This document shows, one piece after another, positions 19,135 through 27,437 of a DNA stretch of 64,000 nucleotides (position 1 is its first letter; each line of letters opens with the position of its first letter). This DNA is from Candidatus Gastranaerophilales bacterium. GTDB lineage: Bacteria > Cyanobacteriota > Vampirovibrionia > Gastranaerophilales > Gastranaerophilaceae. A model generated the notes under the pieces. That model was given only the letters and a program-made list of their open reading frames with translations. It was not told where the DNA came from and did not search any database. Where the stretch lies: NCBI GenBank assembly GCA_947625495.1, contig CANQOQ010000006.1:19541-83540 (forward strand). The letters are read 5' to 3'. Made by a program: the position numbers and the translations under genes.

Positions 19135-19527
19135 TCATACTAATTTAAAGGAATACGGTAAAATATCATTAATCTTATAAATGCTGCATTCCGAATTTTC
19201 ATTTTCAAGTATAATTTCGATATTTTGCCCTTCTTCAAATTCTTGAAGCCATTGGCGGCAAGCTCCGCAAGGAAAGCAATTTTTTGATTTGGGGGAATAT
19301 ATTGCTATTTTTAATAATTGTCCTTTTTCACCCGATGAAATAGCTGTTGATATTGCATTTCTTTCTGCACATAACGAAAGCCCGTAACTGGAATTTTCTA
19401 TATTACATCCCTTATAATAGTTTCCGCTTGAATAAAACACGCAAGCACCGACCGGAAAATTTGAATAAATACAATATGCATTTTTTGATGCTTCTTTTGC
19501 CAATTCCAAAAGTTCATAATTATTCAT
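19135..19527 (-). CDS. cdd: Cytidine deaminase
   Basis: A 130-residue tetrameric-type cytidine deaminase. The zinc site motifs are visible: CAERNA, with catalytic Glu, and PCGACRQ. The usual SNFPVGA substrate loop and a CNIENSSYGLSLCAERNA block are also present. It deaminates cytidine and deoxycytidine in pyrimidine salvage. AAGGAT precedes the ATG. It stands just upstream of the sigF-type gene and may share its transcript. It is divergent from murA. Confidence 0.95.
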   Translation of the reverse strand: MNNYELLELAKEASKNAYCIYSNFPVGACVFYSSGNYYKGCNIENSSYGLSLCAERNAISTAISSGEKGQLLKIAIYSPKSKNCFPCGACRQWLQEFEEGQNIEIILENENSECSIYKINDILPYSFKLV

Positions 19528-19573
19528 TGCAATAAATCCTTTTCCCTATTTTATTCTACATTTAAATAAAAAC

Positions 19574-19603
19574 TTAGAATATAGTGCAAACGAATGATAT
19601 AAT
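19574..19603 (+). promoter_or_regulatory. Possible murA promoter
   Basis: TATAAT at 19598-19603 is preceded after 18 bases by TTAGAA. If it is used, the murA transcript would begin with a leader of about 370 bases containing the GC-rich structured segment. The -35 match is weak. Confidence 0.3.
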
Positions 19604-19667
19604 ATAAGCGCTTTACAATAGTTAATCTATTTACGCAATAAAATATTGGTTATATTATTATATTAGT

Positions 19668-19722
19668 ATGTCCGAACAAAATTTTACGATAAGACACGAA
19701 GTGGTGTGAGTAAAATTTTGAG
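19668..19722 (+). repeat. Copy B of the dispersed repeat, forming a strong hairpin
   Basis: An 11-base perfect inverted repeat, CAAAATTTTAC and GTAAAATTTTG, encloses an inner ACAC-GAAGTG-GTGT hairpin. The first 27 bases match 7701-7727 on the opposite strand at 23 positions. The segment lies at the upstream edge of the GC-rich stretch before murA. Confidence 0.55.
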
Positions 19723-19921
19723 AGTGACGTTATTGAAAAGGTTACAAAACGAGCAAGCGAAAGATGAGCTTTGCGAGCTTGTATGCGTAACGAAGTGAAG
19801 TCTGAGCACTCGTACAGCGACGAGGAGCGAAATTACGTACGGACAAGGTCCGGATAGCGAGAGCCGAAATGAGGGCAACCGAAGGTGAACGAATGGCAGG
19901 CTTGAGCGAAAGTAATTTAAA

Positions 19922-19968
19922 GACAGTCGGTGGTAGAGTGCAACACCAGATTAAATTAGAGGAACTGT
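19922..19968 (+). promoter_or_regulatory. Nested hairpin in the murA leader
   Basis: GACAGT (19922-19927) pairs with ACTGTC (19963-19968). Inside it GGTG pairs with CACC around an 11-base loop. The structure ends a few bases before the murA Shine-Dalgarno GGGAGGAAG, so folding could affect initiation. The regulatory role is inference. Confidence 0.4.
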
Positions 19969-19981
19969 CTCGGGAGGAAGC

Positions 19982-21304
19982 TTGGTACAGAAAATAAAAA
20001 TAATCGGCGGAAATCGTTTAACAGGTGAAGTTTCAATAAGCGGCGCCAAAAATGCTGTACTTAAATTAATGGCTGCTGCTCTTCTTGCTAAAGGTGAAAG
20101 CAAAATATACAATGTACCTCAACTGACCGATGTTGACATTATGCTTAATGTTATTAATCAATTAGGTGCTAAGACTTCTTATGATAAACAAGAAAAATCA
20201 ATAACGATAGATGCAACTAATATTACTGAAGTAAAAGCCAGTTATGAACTTGTAAGCCGTATGAGAGCCTCCTTTATAGTTTTGGGCGCACTTGTCGGGA
20301 GATGCAGAGAAGCTGTTGTTGCACTGCCGGGCGGATGTGCTATAGGTGAAAGAAAAGTTGATTTTCATATTAAAGGGCTTGAAGCTCTCGGTACTTCCAT
20401 AAAAATTGAAAACGGTTATGTTTGTGCTAAAGCTCAAAAACTTATTGGCACGGATATATATCTTGATATCCCTTCCGTTGGTGCTACTGAAAATATTATG
20501 CTTGCCTCTGTTTTGGCTGAAGGCTCAACCAGAATCCAAAATGCAGCTCAAGAACCTGAAATTGTTGACTTGGCTAATTTCCTTAATGCCATGGGGGCTG
20601 ATGTTATAGGAGCAGGTACTTCTGAAATCGTTATTAACGGTGTTAAACAGGAAGATTTAAAACCTATTGAATATACTACTATTCCCGACAGAATTGAAGC
20701 CGGTACTTATATGGCTGCTTTTATTGCAACAAGAGGCTGCGGGATTATTAAAAATATTTACCCGAATCATTTGACTTTCTATACTTCAAAATTAACTAAA
20801 ATGGGTGCTGAAATTAAACTTTTAGACCCTACTTCCATAGAAGTTTCCTGCAGAAGAAGATTAGAAGCTGTTAATATTATTACTCAGCCATATCCCGGGT
20901 TCCCTACAGACTTGCAATCACTTGCAATGGCATTGGCTACCGTAGCAGACGGCGTTAGTATTATTACCGAAAGCCTCTATGAAAACAGATTTATGCAAGT
21001 TCCTGAGCTTAGAAAAATGGGTGCTGACATTCATCAGGAAAGAAATCATGCTCTTGTTAAAGGTGTTAAATCACTCACCGGTGCTAATCTTAAAGCCAGT
21101 GATTTAAGAGCCGGAGCTTCTCTTGTTATTGCCGCATTAATTGCACAAGGTCAAAGTATTATTGATAATATTTATCATATAGATAGAGGGTATGAACTTC
21201 TTGAACAAAAGTTTAAAATGATAGGTGCTGATATTGTCAGATTCTCTGATGATGATACATTGGTTTCTCAAAATAAAGGAAATTTAAGTGAATCACAATT
21301 ATAA
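19982..21304 (+). CDS. murA: UDP-N-acetylglucosamine 1-carboxyvinyltransferase
   Basis: A 440-residue MurA starting at TTG with a near-perfect GGGAGG upstream. The N-terminus GEVSISGAKNAVLKLM and the catalytic cysteine loop LPGGCAIGERKVDFH (Cys near 119) are typical. The PEP-enol transfer fold is completed by PGFPTDLQ and a C-terminal DLRAGASLVIAALIA. It catalyses the first committed step of peptidoglycan synthesis in the cytoplasm. It overlaps the next small gene by 17 bases. It is preceded by an unusual GC-rich leader. Confidence 0.96.
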   Translation: MVQKIKIIGGNRLTGEVSISGAKNAVLKLMAAALLAKGESKIYNVPQLTDVDIMLNVINQLGAKTSYDKQEKSITIDATNITEVKASYELVSRMRASFIVLGALVGRCREAVVALPGGCAIGERKVDFHIKGLEALGTSIKIENGYVCAKAQKLIGTDIYLDIPSVGATENIMLASVLAEGSTRIQNAAQEPEIVDLANFLNAMGADVIGAGTSEIVINGVKQEDLKPIEYTTIPDRIEAGTYMAAFIATRGCGIIKNIYPNHLTFYTSKLTKMGAEIKLLDPTSIEVSCRRRLEAVNIITQPYPGFPTDLQSLAMALATVADGVSIITESLYENRFMQVPELRKMGADIHQERNHALVKGVKSLTGANLKASDLRAGASLVIAALIAQGQSIIDNIYHIDRGYELLEQKFKMIGADIVRFSDDDTLVSQNKGNLSESQL

Positions 21305-21608
21305 AAGATGGTATGATCATGATCCTGTTTTGCTTGAAGTAATTAATCTGCTTCAAAACTATCAGAATGAATTAAGAGCACAGGCTGAAATATTTCTAAA
21401 GGAAATAGAAAAAAAAGTTTCTAAAGAAGCCATTGATAAATTTTATGAAATGGTAAGACCAAAAGTTTGCAACCGCTGGTATGATAAAGATCCTGTTATT
21501 TCAAGAACAGTAGAACTTTTAAGAGTTGTACCTCCCGATGTCCAAAAGGCTACCGCTCAAAGCTTTTTAAAAGCACTTGAAGAAATGGGAATTTATAAAA
21601 AAGTTTAA
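21288..21608 (+). CDS. Small protein with duplicated RWYDxDP motif
   Basis: 106 residues, predicted helical and soluble, family unknown to me. Two similar halves are visible: RWYDHDPVLLEVINLL (from residue 7) and RWYDKDPVISRTVELL (from about residue 63), so it looks like an internal duplication. The start lies inside the end of murA (17-base overlap), which suggests translational coupling. Its stop codon overlaps that of the convergent SLH gene by four bases. A role linked to cell wall synthesis is only suggested by position. Confidence 0.65.
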   Translation: MNHNYKRWYDHDPVLLEVINLLQNYQNELRAQAEIFLKEIEKKVSKEAIDKFYEMVRPKVCNRWYDKDPVISRTVELLRVVPPDVQKATAQSFLKALEEMGIYKKV

Positions 21609-22804
21609 TCAAAAACTTCGCTTGTTACTATATTTACTCTGATTGGTTTCATTAATTTTATATAGATTATCTGACCGTCTTTGGCGGTAAAATTTCTGCC
21701 TTTGAATGTTGATTTTGCAGCTTTTTTAATTATATTTCCTTCCACCTTTGGCGTCTCATTTTCTGCATAACCGATTATTTTAGTTAAAATGTTTTTATTA
21801 TTTATGCAGGACAATTCAAATATTAATTCACCGTTTCTGACAAAATGCCTGCCTTTTGTAACGTCAAGAATTTTACCTGTCAGTATTATATCTTTTGATA
21901 ATAATAAATGATGTTCATAATCAACAATATTACCTGCAAATGATGCTTTAAACATTTCACCTGCTTTGTTATTTTTACTGCTTATCTGACCTAAAATTAC
22001 AATCGGTAAAACAGTTTTTGCATTTATTGTTACTACATCTTCATTTTGTATTACATTATCTATTATTATACCTTCAGCAATTTTCGGACTGGTTTCTTCT
22101 TTTATTTTTTCAGCCATATAAGAATCAATTTCACGCTTCATATTCGCAAAAAATACAGCCGCTTGAGCCCTTGAAACAAATTTATCATAATCAAGATAAT
22201 TTTGCCTTGGCGGTTCTTTTGCTATAATACTTATTACTTCTGCTTTACCTGCTGTGACTTTAAACCAATCAGGTATGTTTTCGAAGTCTGAATATGCATT
22301 TTGCAGGGCAATTATTGCATCTTTTTTTGATATGTTTTCTGTTTTTAACAGGTTAACAAGGAATGTTATTATTTCACTTCTTGTTATATATCTGTTCGGG
22401 TAAAAGTGAGTTTCGTCTATTGGTTTTAATATGTCTAAATTTATTGCTTTTTGAATGTCATTATATGCCCAATGATTTACATTTATATCATCAAAAGTGT
22501 ATATTTTTTCAATTGGCAGATTTTTCTGTTTTAAAGCTTTTATCGCTATTGAAGCAAACTCTGCTCTCGTAAGTAATTTAGACGGCATGAACATCCCGTT
22601 TGTATATCCGTCCATAATCTTTTCGTTTGTTATTGAATCAATTTCTCTATATGCCCAAAAACCTTGAGGAATATCTTTAAATTCTTTGGCTGACAAGCAG
22701 GGCATACTAATAAACAGAACAAAACAAAATAATAAGTATTTATAAAGAATCTTTTTCCTGTTTATTTTGTTTTTTATTTTTTTTGTTTTTGTCTGATGTA
22801 TCAT
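21605..22804 (-). CDS. Exported SLH-domain protein
   Basis: About 399 residues. A basic N-terminus and hydrophobic segment (about 18-39, ending SMPCLSA) form a signal peptide. Three S-layer-homology repeats follow, with FKDIPQGFWAYREIDSI, FDDINVNHWAYNDIQKAI and a more diverged third copy (SDFENIPDWFKVTAGKA). SLH domains bind pyruvylated or other wall polymers. The remaining 170 residues are beta-rich and unrecognised. In bacteria with an outer membrane, SLH proteins often tie that membrane to peptidoglycan. The start (ATG 22804, or TTG 22807) lies inside the preceding gene. Confidence 0.8.
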   Translation of the reverse strand: MIHQTKTKKIKNKINRKKILYKYLLFCFVLFISMPCLSAKEFKDIPQGFWAYREIDSITNEKIMDGYTNGMFMPSKLLTRAEFASIAIKALKQKNLPIEKIYTFDDINVNHWAYNDIQKAINLDILKPIDETHFYPNRYITRSEIITFLVNLLKTENISKKDAIIALQNAYSDFENIPDWFKVTAGKAEVISIIAKEPPRQNYLDYDKFVSRAQAAVFFANMKREIDSYMAEKIKEETSPKIAEGIIIDNVIQNEDVVTINAKTVLPIVILGQISSKNNKAGEMFKASFAGNIVDYEHHLLLSKDIILTGKILDVTKGRHFVRNGELIFELSCINNKNILTKIIGYAENETPKVEGNIIKKAAKSTFKGRNFTAKDGQIIYIKLMKPIRVNIVTSEVFD

Positions 22805-23111
22805 CAATTTTTTTAACTTTAATTCTTTCTGTTATATCTTCTTCATCAAGAATATTATTTTTACGTTTATTTCTGAGAACAGAAACAACATTTAAAAGAG
22901 CAAGAGAATTTAAGGAAGCTCTAAGCTGCATACTGCGGTCTGTAAAATTATTTTGTTCGTTTTGCTGCTGTTCTTCTTCCGTAAGAAAGTATTCAGTTCC
23001 TTGACTGGCTCTGTCATCTGCGGTTTTAGCTGCTGTACCTGAAATATCTCCGGATTTAAAGTTAATTCCGCCGCCAATACCGAGAATTCCGGCCGACCTG
23101 TTGTCAACCAC
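22740..23111 (-). CDS. Short charged hypothetical protein
   Basis: A 123-residue protein starting at GTG, with AGGAGAG about nine bases upstream. The N-terminus is glycine-rich (GILGIGGGINFKSGD), the middle is a helical SLALLNVVSVLR segment, and the last 30 residues are very Lys/Asp-rich. I do not recognise a family. The end overlaps the start of the SLH gene by about 65 bases. A second reading frame in the same place lacks a ribosome site and is taken as a shadow. The INFKSG segment resembles the SFxG-type motif seen in neighbours. Confidence 0.5.
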   Translation of the reverse strand: MVDNRSAGILGIGGGINFKSGDISGTAAKTADDRASQGTEYFLTEEEQQQNEQNNFTDRSMQLRASLNSLALLNVVSVLRNKRKNNILDEEDITERIKVKKIDDTSDKNKKNKKQNKQEKDSL

Positions 23112-23229
23112 TTACTTCTCTCCTTTATATTCTCACGTTGAATTATTATAAACCATTTTTTGATTTTTAACAACACAACGTTAGTATAAAACATTAACAA
23201 AAATAATTTTGCTTTTTTATAAATATTTA

Positions 23230-24933
23230 CTAAATTAATTCTTTAAAAATTTCAGGAGTTTTTTCTAATAAAAATGAATTTTGCTGCTTTTGTGCTTCAA
23301 TTTTTTTTGCCAGTTCAACTTTACGTTCCGTAACTTTCCTGTTGTATTTGGGAAGTAAAATACCTAACATAATTATTGAGAAAGCAATATCTGCTACTCT
23401 GCAAATATTTCTCAGATTTCTCGCTTTAACACTTGAAACTTCTGCTGCCGTTTTTAAATCAGTATTCTTTATCCAGTTGCCGAGTTGTTTTGTTCTGTAT
23501 GAAACATCGCAAGCCAATTTTTCTATAACAGTTGCACCTTCTTTTATAATTGGTTTTTGAACTTCTTTACTTCTGTTTAAAAGTACAATATTTTCACCAA
23601 ATAAATTTTTACCTGCCTGTGTTTTTGACAATGCTTCTATTAAAGAAGCTGTCCCTTTTTTTACATAATCTCCGAGAAAGTATAATCCTGAAAATGAAGC
23701 TAAATCTCTTACTGTTGTTTCTCTTAATTCATTTTCATCTTCAGCACCCATCATTCTGCTTGCGAAGGTTGATGCAGCTATCCATCGGCATTGATCCATT
23801 GTCGGGAATATACTTGAAAATTGAAACATTCCGAGTGACGGTTTTTTCATCATGGAAACAGCTGCTAATGAATACATTCCTATTGCTGAGGCAAGTTTTT
23901 TTAGGAAAAATTGTTTTTTTTCTTTTTCATTCATTTTTTGAGTTGTATCTTTTTTCCCGAAATCTTTATATATAGGTGCACCTTCTGCTTTAAACTGCTT
24001 TCTTGTTATTGCTCTGTTTATTGTCTGGACACTTACTGCTATAAGGAGTACAATCCCCATACCTATTATACTCTTTTTATTAACAAATCCTTTAAGGCTT
24101 GAACCGTATTTATCAATAGCTTCAATAATTTTAGAATTTGCTTCATTGCTTTGAAGTGATTTAAAGCCCTGTTGTTTGGTTACTTTGTCTTTAACCGTAT
24201 TAAATTTGGCGCCTAAATCAACTACATCTCTAAGAGTATCTGTGAGATTTGACTGACGATTTCCGTTAAGTCTTAATATATTTTCCGCTTTTGTTATTGA
24301 AACAAGTTTTGTTTGTGCTTGCTGAAGGAGTTTTTTCTTTTCACTGCCTTTTGCTGATATTGCGGAAGTTATTTGAGAAACAGCTTCCTGAAATTCCGGC
24401 AGTTCCGCCTTGTCTGCATATTTAATCCATGTTTTACCTTCTAAACCTTCAAGTGAAGATAAGGCCTTTTGTACATATTCTCTTGTTTTGTCTATAGCAC
24501 CTGATTCTTGAGCTTGTTTGTATATTTCTTTAAAATTATCAATAGCTTTTCCGTTTGCCCAAGAAGCTGCAGGGTTTGTTCCTTTTAGTTCTCTGCCTTT
24601 AGGTAAAATTTCTGCCAGTCCTTTTACTATTAGTCCCGGCATAAGGCAATTTACAAATAATCCCGAAAATTCCCGTCTGCAGGTTTCAAATGCTGCTGCC
24701 AGTCCTGTTTTTAAATCTACCAGTGTCCTTGGTATATTTGTTGATACCGTATCTACAAATGATACTTGTATCATTGCGTTTTTATCCAGTATCCCAAATC
24801 CTTTATCCAATAAATCAAATGCTAAATCTAAACCGCCGTTAAAGGAGGCTTGATTATTTCTATCTCTCGAAACCTTATTGCTTATTTTTCTTTCGGAATT
24901 TATTTTTATCGAATTTATTTTGTCTACCGTCAT
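23230..24933 (-). CDS. Large lineage-specific membrane-associated protein with N-terminal SFNGG motif
   Basis: 567 residues. A polar N-terminus ends in NNQASFNGG (about residues 27-35). A long helical region follows, with a coiled-coil stretch near 150-270. At least two hydrophobic helices are clear: GIVLLIAVSVQTINRAI (near 293) and IAFSIIMLGILLP (near 525). A further weakly hydrophobic part surrounds FFLKKLASAIGMYSLAAV. I do not recognise a named family. Proteins of this general look are common in Gastranaerophilales, which is one reason for the taxonomic guess. It has no Shine-Dalgarno. It faces a 298-base AT-rich divergent gap. Confidence 0.65.
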   Translation of the reverse strand: MTVDKINSIKINSERKISNKVSRDRNNQASFNGGLDLAFDLLDKGFGILDKNAMIQVSFVDTVSTNIPRTLVDLKTGLAAAFETCRREFSGLFVNCLMPGLIVKGLAEILPKGRELKGTNPAASWANGKAIDNFKEIYKQAQESGAIDKTREYVQKALSSLEGLEGKTWIKYADKAELPEFQEAVSQITSAISAKGSEKKKLLQQAQTKLVSITKAENILRLNGNRQSNLTDTLRDVVDLGAKFNTVKDKVTKQQGFKSLQSNEANSKIIEAIDKYGSSLKGFVNKKSIIGMGIVLLIAVSVQTINRAITRKQFKAEGAPIYKDFGKKDTTQKMNEKEKKQFFLKKLASAIGMYSLAAVSMMKKPSLGMFQFSSIFPTMDQCRWIAASTFASRMMGAEDENELRETTVRDLASFSGLYFLGDYVKKGTASLIEALSKTQAGKNLFGENIVLLNRSKEVQKPIIKEGATVIEKLACDVSYRTKQLGNWIKNTDLKTAAEVSSVKARNLRNICRVADIAFSIIMLGILLPKYNRKVTERKVELAKKIEAQKQQNSFLLEKTPEIFKELI

Positions 24934-25231
24934 GGATTTTGAATTATTATTCTTTTATATTTCGACCTTTAGCAATGATATCAATTTAAGGTCTAAAAAC
25001 AAATTTTGTTGCTAATATGATTTTTATTTTTACACTAAATGTAATAAAAAAAATGATAATTTTGCATTTTTTTACCCTAAATCTTTATTATTTTACTGGT
25101 TTTTTTTTAAAAATGCACGTTTTTTATTAAAAATGTAAAAAAAATTGTTTAAAAAATTAAAATTTACAATTTTTAATCATAAATAACAAATAAAACTTTG
25201 TTTATTTTTTGTTTTAATATGGCAGGATAAT
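24934..25231. other. Very AT-rich divergent intergenic region
   Basis: The region separates two divergent genes and is dominated by A and T runs. A near-palindrome, ATTAAAATTTACAATTTTTAAT-like, lies near 25157-25178. I see no gene, no RNA signature and no confident promoter pair, though both promoters must lie here. Confidence 0.4.
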
Positions 25232-26341
25232 ATGTATATTAATTCAATCAATTTATTCAATCAAAAAATAAACAAAACAAACTACAATAATATAAAAAAA
25301 ATAAAATTTGTTCCCTCATTCTGCGGTGAACAGACAATAAAAAATGAAATTAGTCCTATTTATTACTATAATAATATCTTGTATCCTTTGGAAGAAAGAA
25401 TATATTCCAGCAGAAATCAAGCTATGTTAGAGCGTCCCGGAGATTTTCTGATTAATAAATTTGAAAATGTTCCTTGTCCGGCTTGCGGTAGAATTATGCT
25501 TACAAGAAATCAATTTGATGAATTTAAACAGTTGATAGACAATGCTGAACCTGACAGTTATATTAATATTCTTGAAAAATATAAAAATTACATGCGTCCT
25601 ATTGAATTGAGTGTTTTTGAAGAAATATCCGAACTCTCGCAAGAAACCGGAATTAAAGATATTAGAAAGCTTATTGAAATTTTGAGGCAGACTAAATTAC
25701 CTCAATTGCAAAAAATTCAAAAACAAAAACTTAAAAAAATGAAAGCAATAGCAAAAAATCTTCCGAATACAGAAAAAAAAGTATTATCTTCTAAGCTTGT
25801 TAAACTGGAAACTTTTATTCAAAAAAAGAATCAGGAGGCTCCTTTTAGAAGAAAAATTATGATTGACAGAATAAGCAAAATTAAAATTTCTAACAAACAT
25901 AAATATGAAAAATTACAAAATATAGCTAAAAGTTTTCCGACTTCAAGCGATACAAATTCTGCCTGGATTGTTAAATATTCCGGTAAAAATAAGCAGGGTG
26001 AACCTTGGAGTTCTCATGATATTGCAATAAGAATGCTTGAATTTTCTGTTCCAAATACAGACCATATCTTAGCCAGAGATAAAGAAGCTCATCATGATGA
26101 TATTATTAATTATATGCCTATGCACTCCGGATGTAATTCTCAAAAATCAAATAAGTCTTTTCTCCATTGGTATAATGAGGACAGGCAGTTAAGAGAAAAT
26201 AATTTAAATGCTTATTTTGATAAAGTAGATGAATTAATTTCTTCAGGCCGGATTACTGATGACAGATATAAACATTATGTTGCAGATGCAACTGAATTTA
26301 TATCTGAACTCTCTTACGGACAATATAAATATAAAAAATAG
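25232..26341 (+). CDS. HNH-nuclease-like zinc protein with N-terminal SFCG motif
   Basis: 369 residues with AGGA before the ATG. The N-terminal 35 residues are polar and end VPSFCGE. A CPAC pair (82-85) lies early. The C-terminal third has the arrangement NTDHILAR, then NYMPMHSGCNSQKSNKSF (about residues 272-305), which looks like an HNH/beta-beta-alpha metal motif (DH, N, C/H, N, K). The middle is a Lys-rich helical domain. HNH domains cut DNA, and many are toxins or homing enzymes. Here the activity, target and location are unknown. No immunity gene is evident next to it. Confidence 0.55.
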   Translation: MYINSINLFNQKINKTNYNNIKKIKFVPSFCGEQTIKNEISPIYYYNNILYPLEERIYSSRNQAMLERPGDFLINKFENVPCPACGRIMLTRNQFDEFKQLIDNAEPDSYINILEKYKNYMRPIELSVFEEISELSQETGIKDIRKLIEILRQTKLPQLQKIQKQKLKKMKAIAKNLPNTEKKVLSSKLVKLETFIQKKNQEAPFRRKIMIDRISKIKISNKHKYEKLQNIAKSFPTSSDTNSAWIVKYSGKNKQGEPWSSHDIAIRMLEFSVPNTDHILARDKEAHHDDIINYMPMHSGCNSQKSNKSFLHWYNEDRQLRENNLNAYFDKVDELISSGRITDDRYKHYVADATEFISELSYGQYKYKK

Positions 26342-26343
26342 TT

Positions 26344-27339
26344 TTATGCTATCGTATCGTACGATTTAATAGGCTGATTAGCCGCTTTTGTTTTTGATTT
26401 ATTTAGATGGAAAATTTTATCCGGCGGATGGTTAGGTGATGTTTTTGCTATTTCGGGATCTCTTAAAATATATATTTCTTCTACCCTGTTACTCAATTTA
26501 GAAGGTGATTGTTTATACAGTTCTGCCGCATAGTCCATTTCAGGGTCTTGTATACCGTTTGAGTGCTTTATCCAAAATTCAGCGGCTTTTTTATATGCAT
26601 CTTGTTCTTCTCTTATTGAGGTATATGCATCTTTATCTTTTGCGTGTACCCCTTCATGAACCAGATATGCCGCAATAACCTCGGGAGCTGCATATATATA
26701 TGCATTTGATACTGTTATTGTCTTTATTGCGTTTTCATATTGTGCTATGTTGCTTGTTCCCATCATTGAAGCAGTCTGTCCGAATTTTATTTGTACATCT
26801 GCTATATCTTTCATAAATGCAGGTGTAAAATGTCTTGAAACCATTTTTATTGCTGTATTTAAGTTCTTTTGGGCATAAGCTTGCTTCTCCATATATGCTT
26901 TTTCGGGTGATATACAGCTTAATATATTATTATCGGTTTCCATTATGCTTCTTTTGGCTAAGTCATTATCAGGTTCCAATTTTAATGCAGTTTCAAAACT
27001 TTCTTTAGCATTCTTATATGCACCCATTTGGCGCTGTGTTTCACCTAATTCTATCCATGCTTCCGTTTCTTTTGCATTTGACTGCAAATAAATTTTAAAG
27101 TTAGTTTCTGCTGCTTTATATTCTTTTAATTTATGGTAAACCTTTGCCAATTTTCTGTTAATTACCGTATTTTCAGGATTCAAATTTAAGGCCTTATTAT
27201 ATAAATCTAATGCCTCATTGAGATTATTTGTATTAAATGCATTATCTCCTTTTTCAAGCAGTTCTGAAGTGCCGGAACCCATAAATGAATGCATTTTTTT
27301 ACAGGGAATTTGATAATTGTTTAATGAAATTGATATCAA
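26344..27339 (-). CDS. TPR protein with gluzincin-like HExxH domain
   Basis: About 331 residues. I chose the TTG at 27339 because AAGGAA precedes it; a TTG 39 bases upstream is in frame but lacks a ribosome site. After a short N-terminus with HSFMGSG come about three TPR units (NLNEALDLYNKALNLNPEN and repeats). A C-terminal zinc-protease-like domain has HEGVH (about 228-232), with REEQDAY downstream as a possible third ligand. This suggests a metallopeptidase. TPRs may present partners. It is convergent with the HNH-like gene, with stop codons two bases apart. Confidence 0.6.
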   Translation of the reverse strand: MISISLNNYQIPCKKMHSFMGSGTSELLEKGDNAFNTNNLNEALDLYNKALNLNPENTVINRKLAKVYHKLKEYKAAETNFKIYLQSNAKETEAWIELGETQRQMGAYKNAKESFETALKLEPDNDLAKRSIMETDNNILSCISPEKAYMEKQAYAQKNLNTAIKMVSRHFTPAFMKDIADVQIKFGQTASMMGTSNIAQYENAIKTITVSNAYIYAAPEVIAAYLVHEGVHAKDKDAYTSIREEQDAYKKAAEFWIKHSNGIQDPEMDYAAELYKQSPSKLSNRVEEIYILRDPEIAKTSPNHPPDKIFHLNKSKTKAANQPIKSYDTIA

Positions 27340-27393
27340 TTTTATTTTCCTTATTTTGTTCTTTTCAAAAATAAACAAAATTTTTTATTGACT

Positions 27394-27434
27394 AAAAAAA
27401 ACAGTTTATGAAGAAATATTTCATAAACTGTTTT
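27394..27434 (-). terminator. Intrinsic terminator of proS
   Basis: A perfect 15-base stem (AAAACAGTTTATGAA paired with TTCATAAACTGTTTT) lies just after the proS stop codon. On the minus strand it is followed by a run of T residues. Confidence 0.9.
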
Positions 27435-27437
27435 ACA

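Larger units (their letters stand above)
19528..19981. other. 454-base divergent intergenic region with GC-rich structured segment
   Basis: There is no convincing gene here. The first 140 bases are AT-rich promoter-like DNA. From about 19668 the composition changes sharply to about half G+C, with many purine-rich GCGAAG/GAGCGAAA-like words and several short inverted repeats. Examples are CGGAC-AAG-GTCCG at 19840-19852 and CGTAC/GTACG at 19811-19841. The segment does not match tRNA, tmRNA, SRP or RNase P RNA landmarks that I could check by eye. It may be a structured leader or ncRNA, or a dispersed repeat inserted in front of murA. Confidence 0.5.

Noticed and set aside
19684..19878. Minus-strand open frame of 64 codons
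   Set aside because: It lies in the GC-rich repeat-like segment, has no ribosome site and no protein-like pattern.
19668..19981. RNase P RNA, SRP RNA, tmRNA or known riboswitch in front of murA
   Set aside because: I looked for GAGGAAAGUCC and ACAGAA (RNase P), the GGAAGGAAGCA loop (SRP), a tRNA-like end (tmRNA) and several riboswitch cores. None is present.
22910..23200. Alternative 96-codon frame overlapping the 22740 gene
   Set aside because: It lacks a Shine-Dalgarno site. The GTG-started frame has AGGAGAG and a more protein-like composition.
23550..24102. Plus-strand hydrophobic frames inside the 567-residue protein gene
   Set aside because: They are complements of helical coding sequence, rich in Leu and Phe as expected for shadows.
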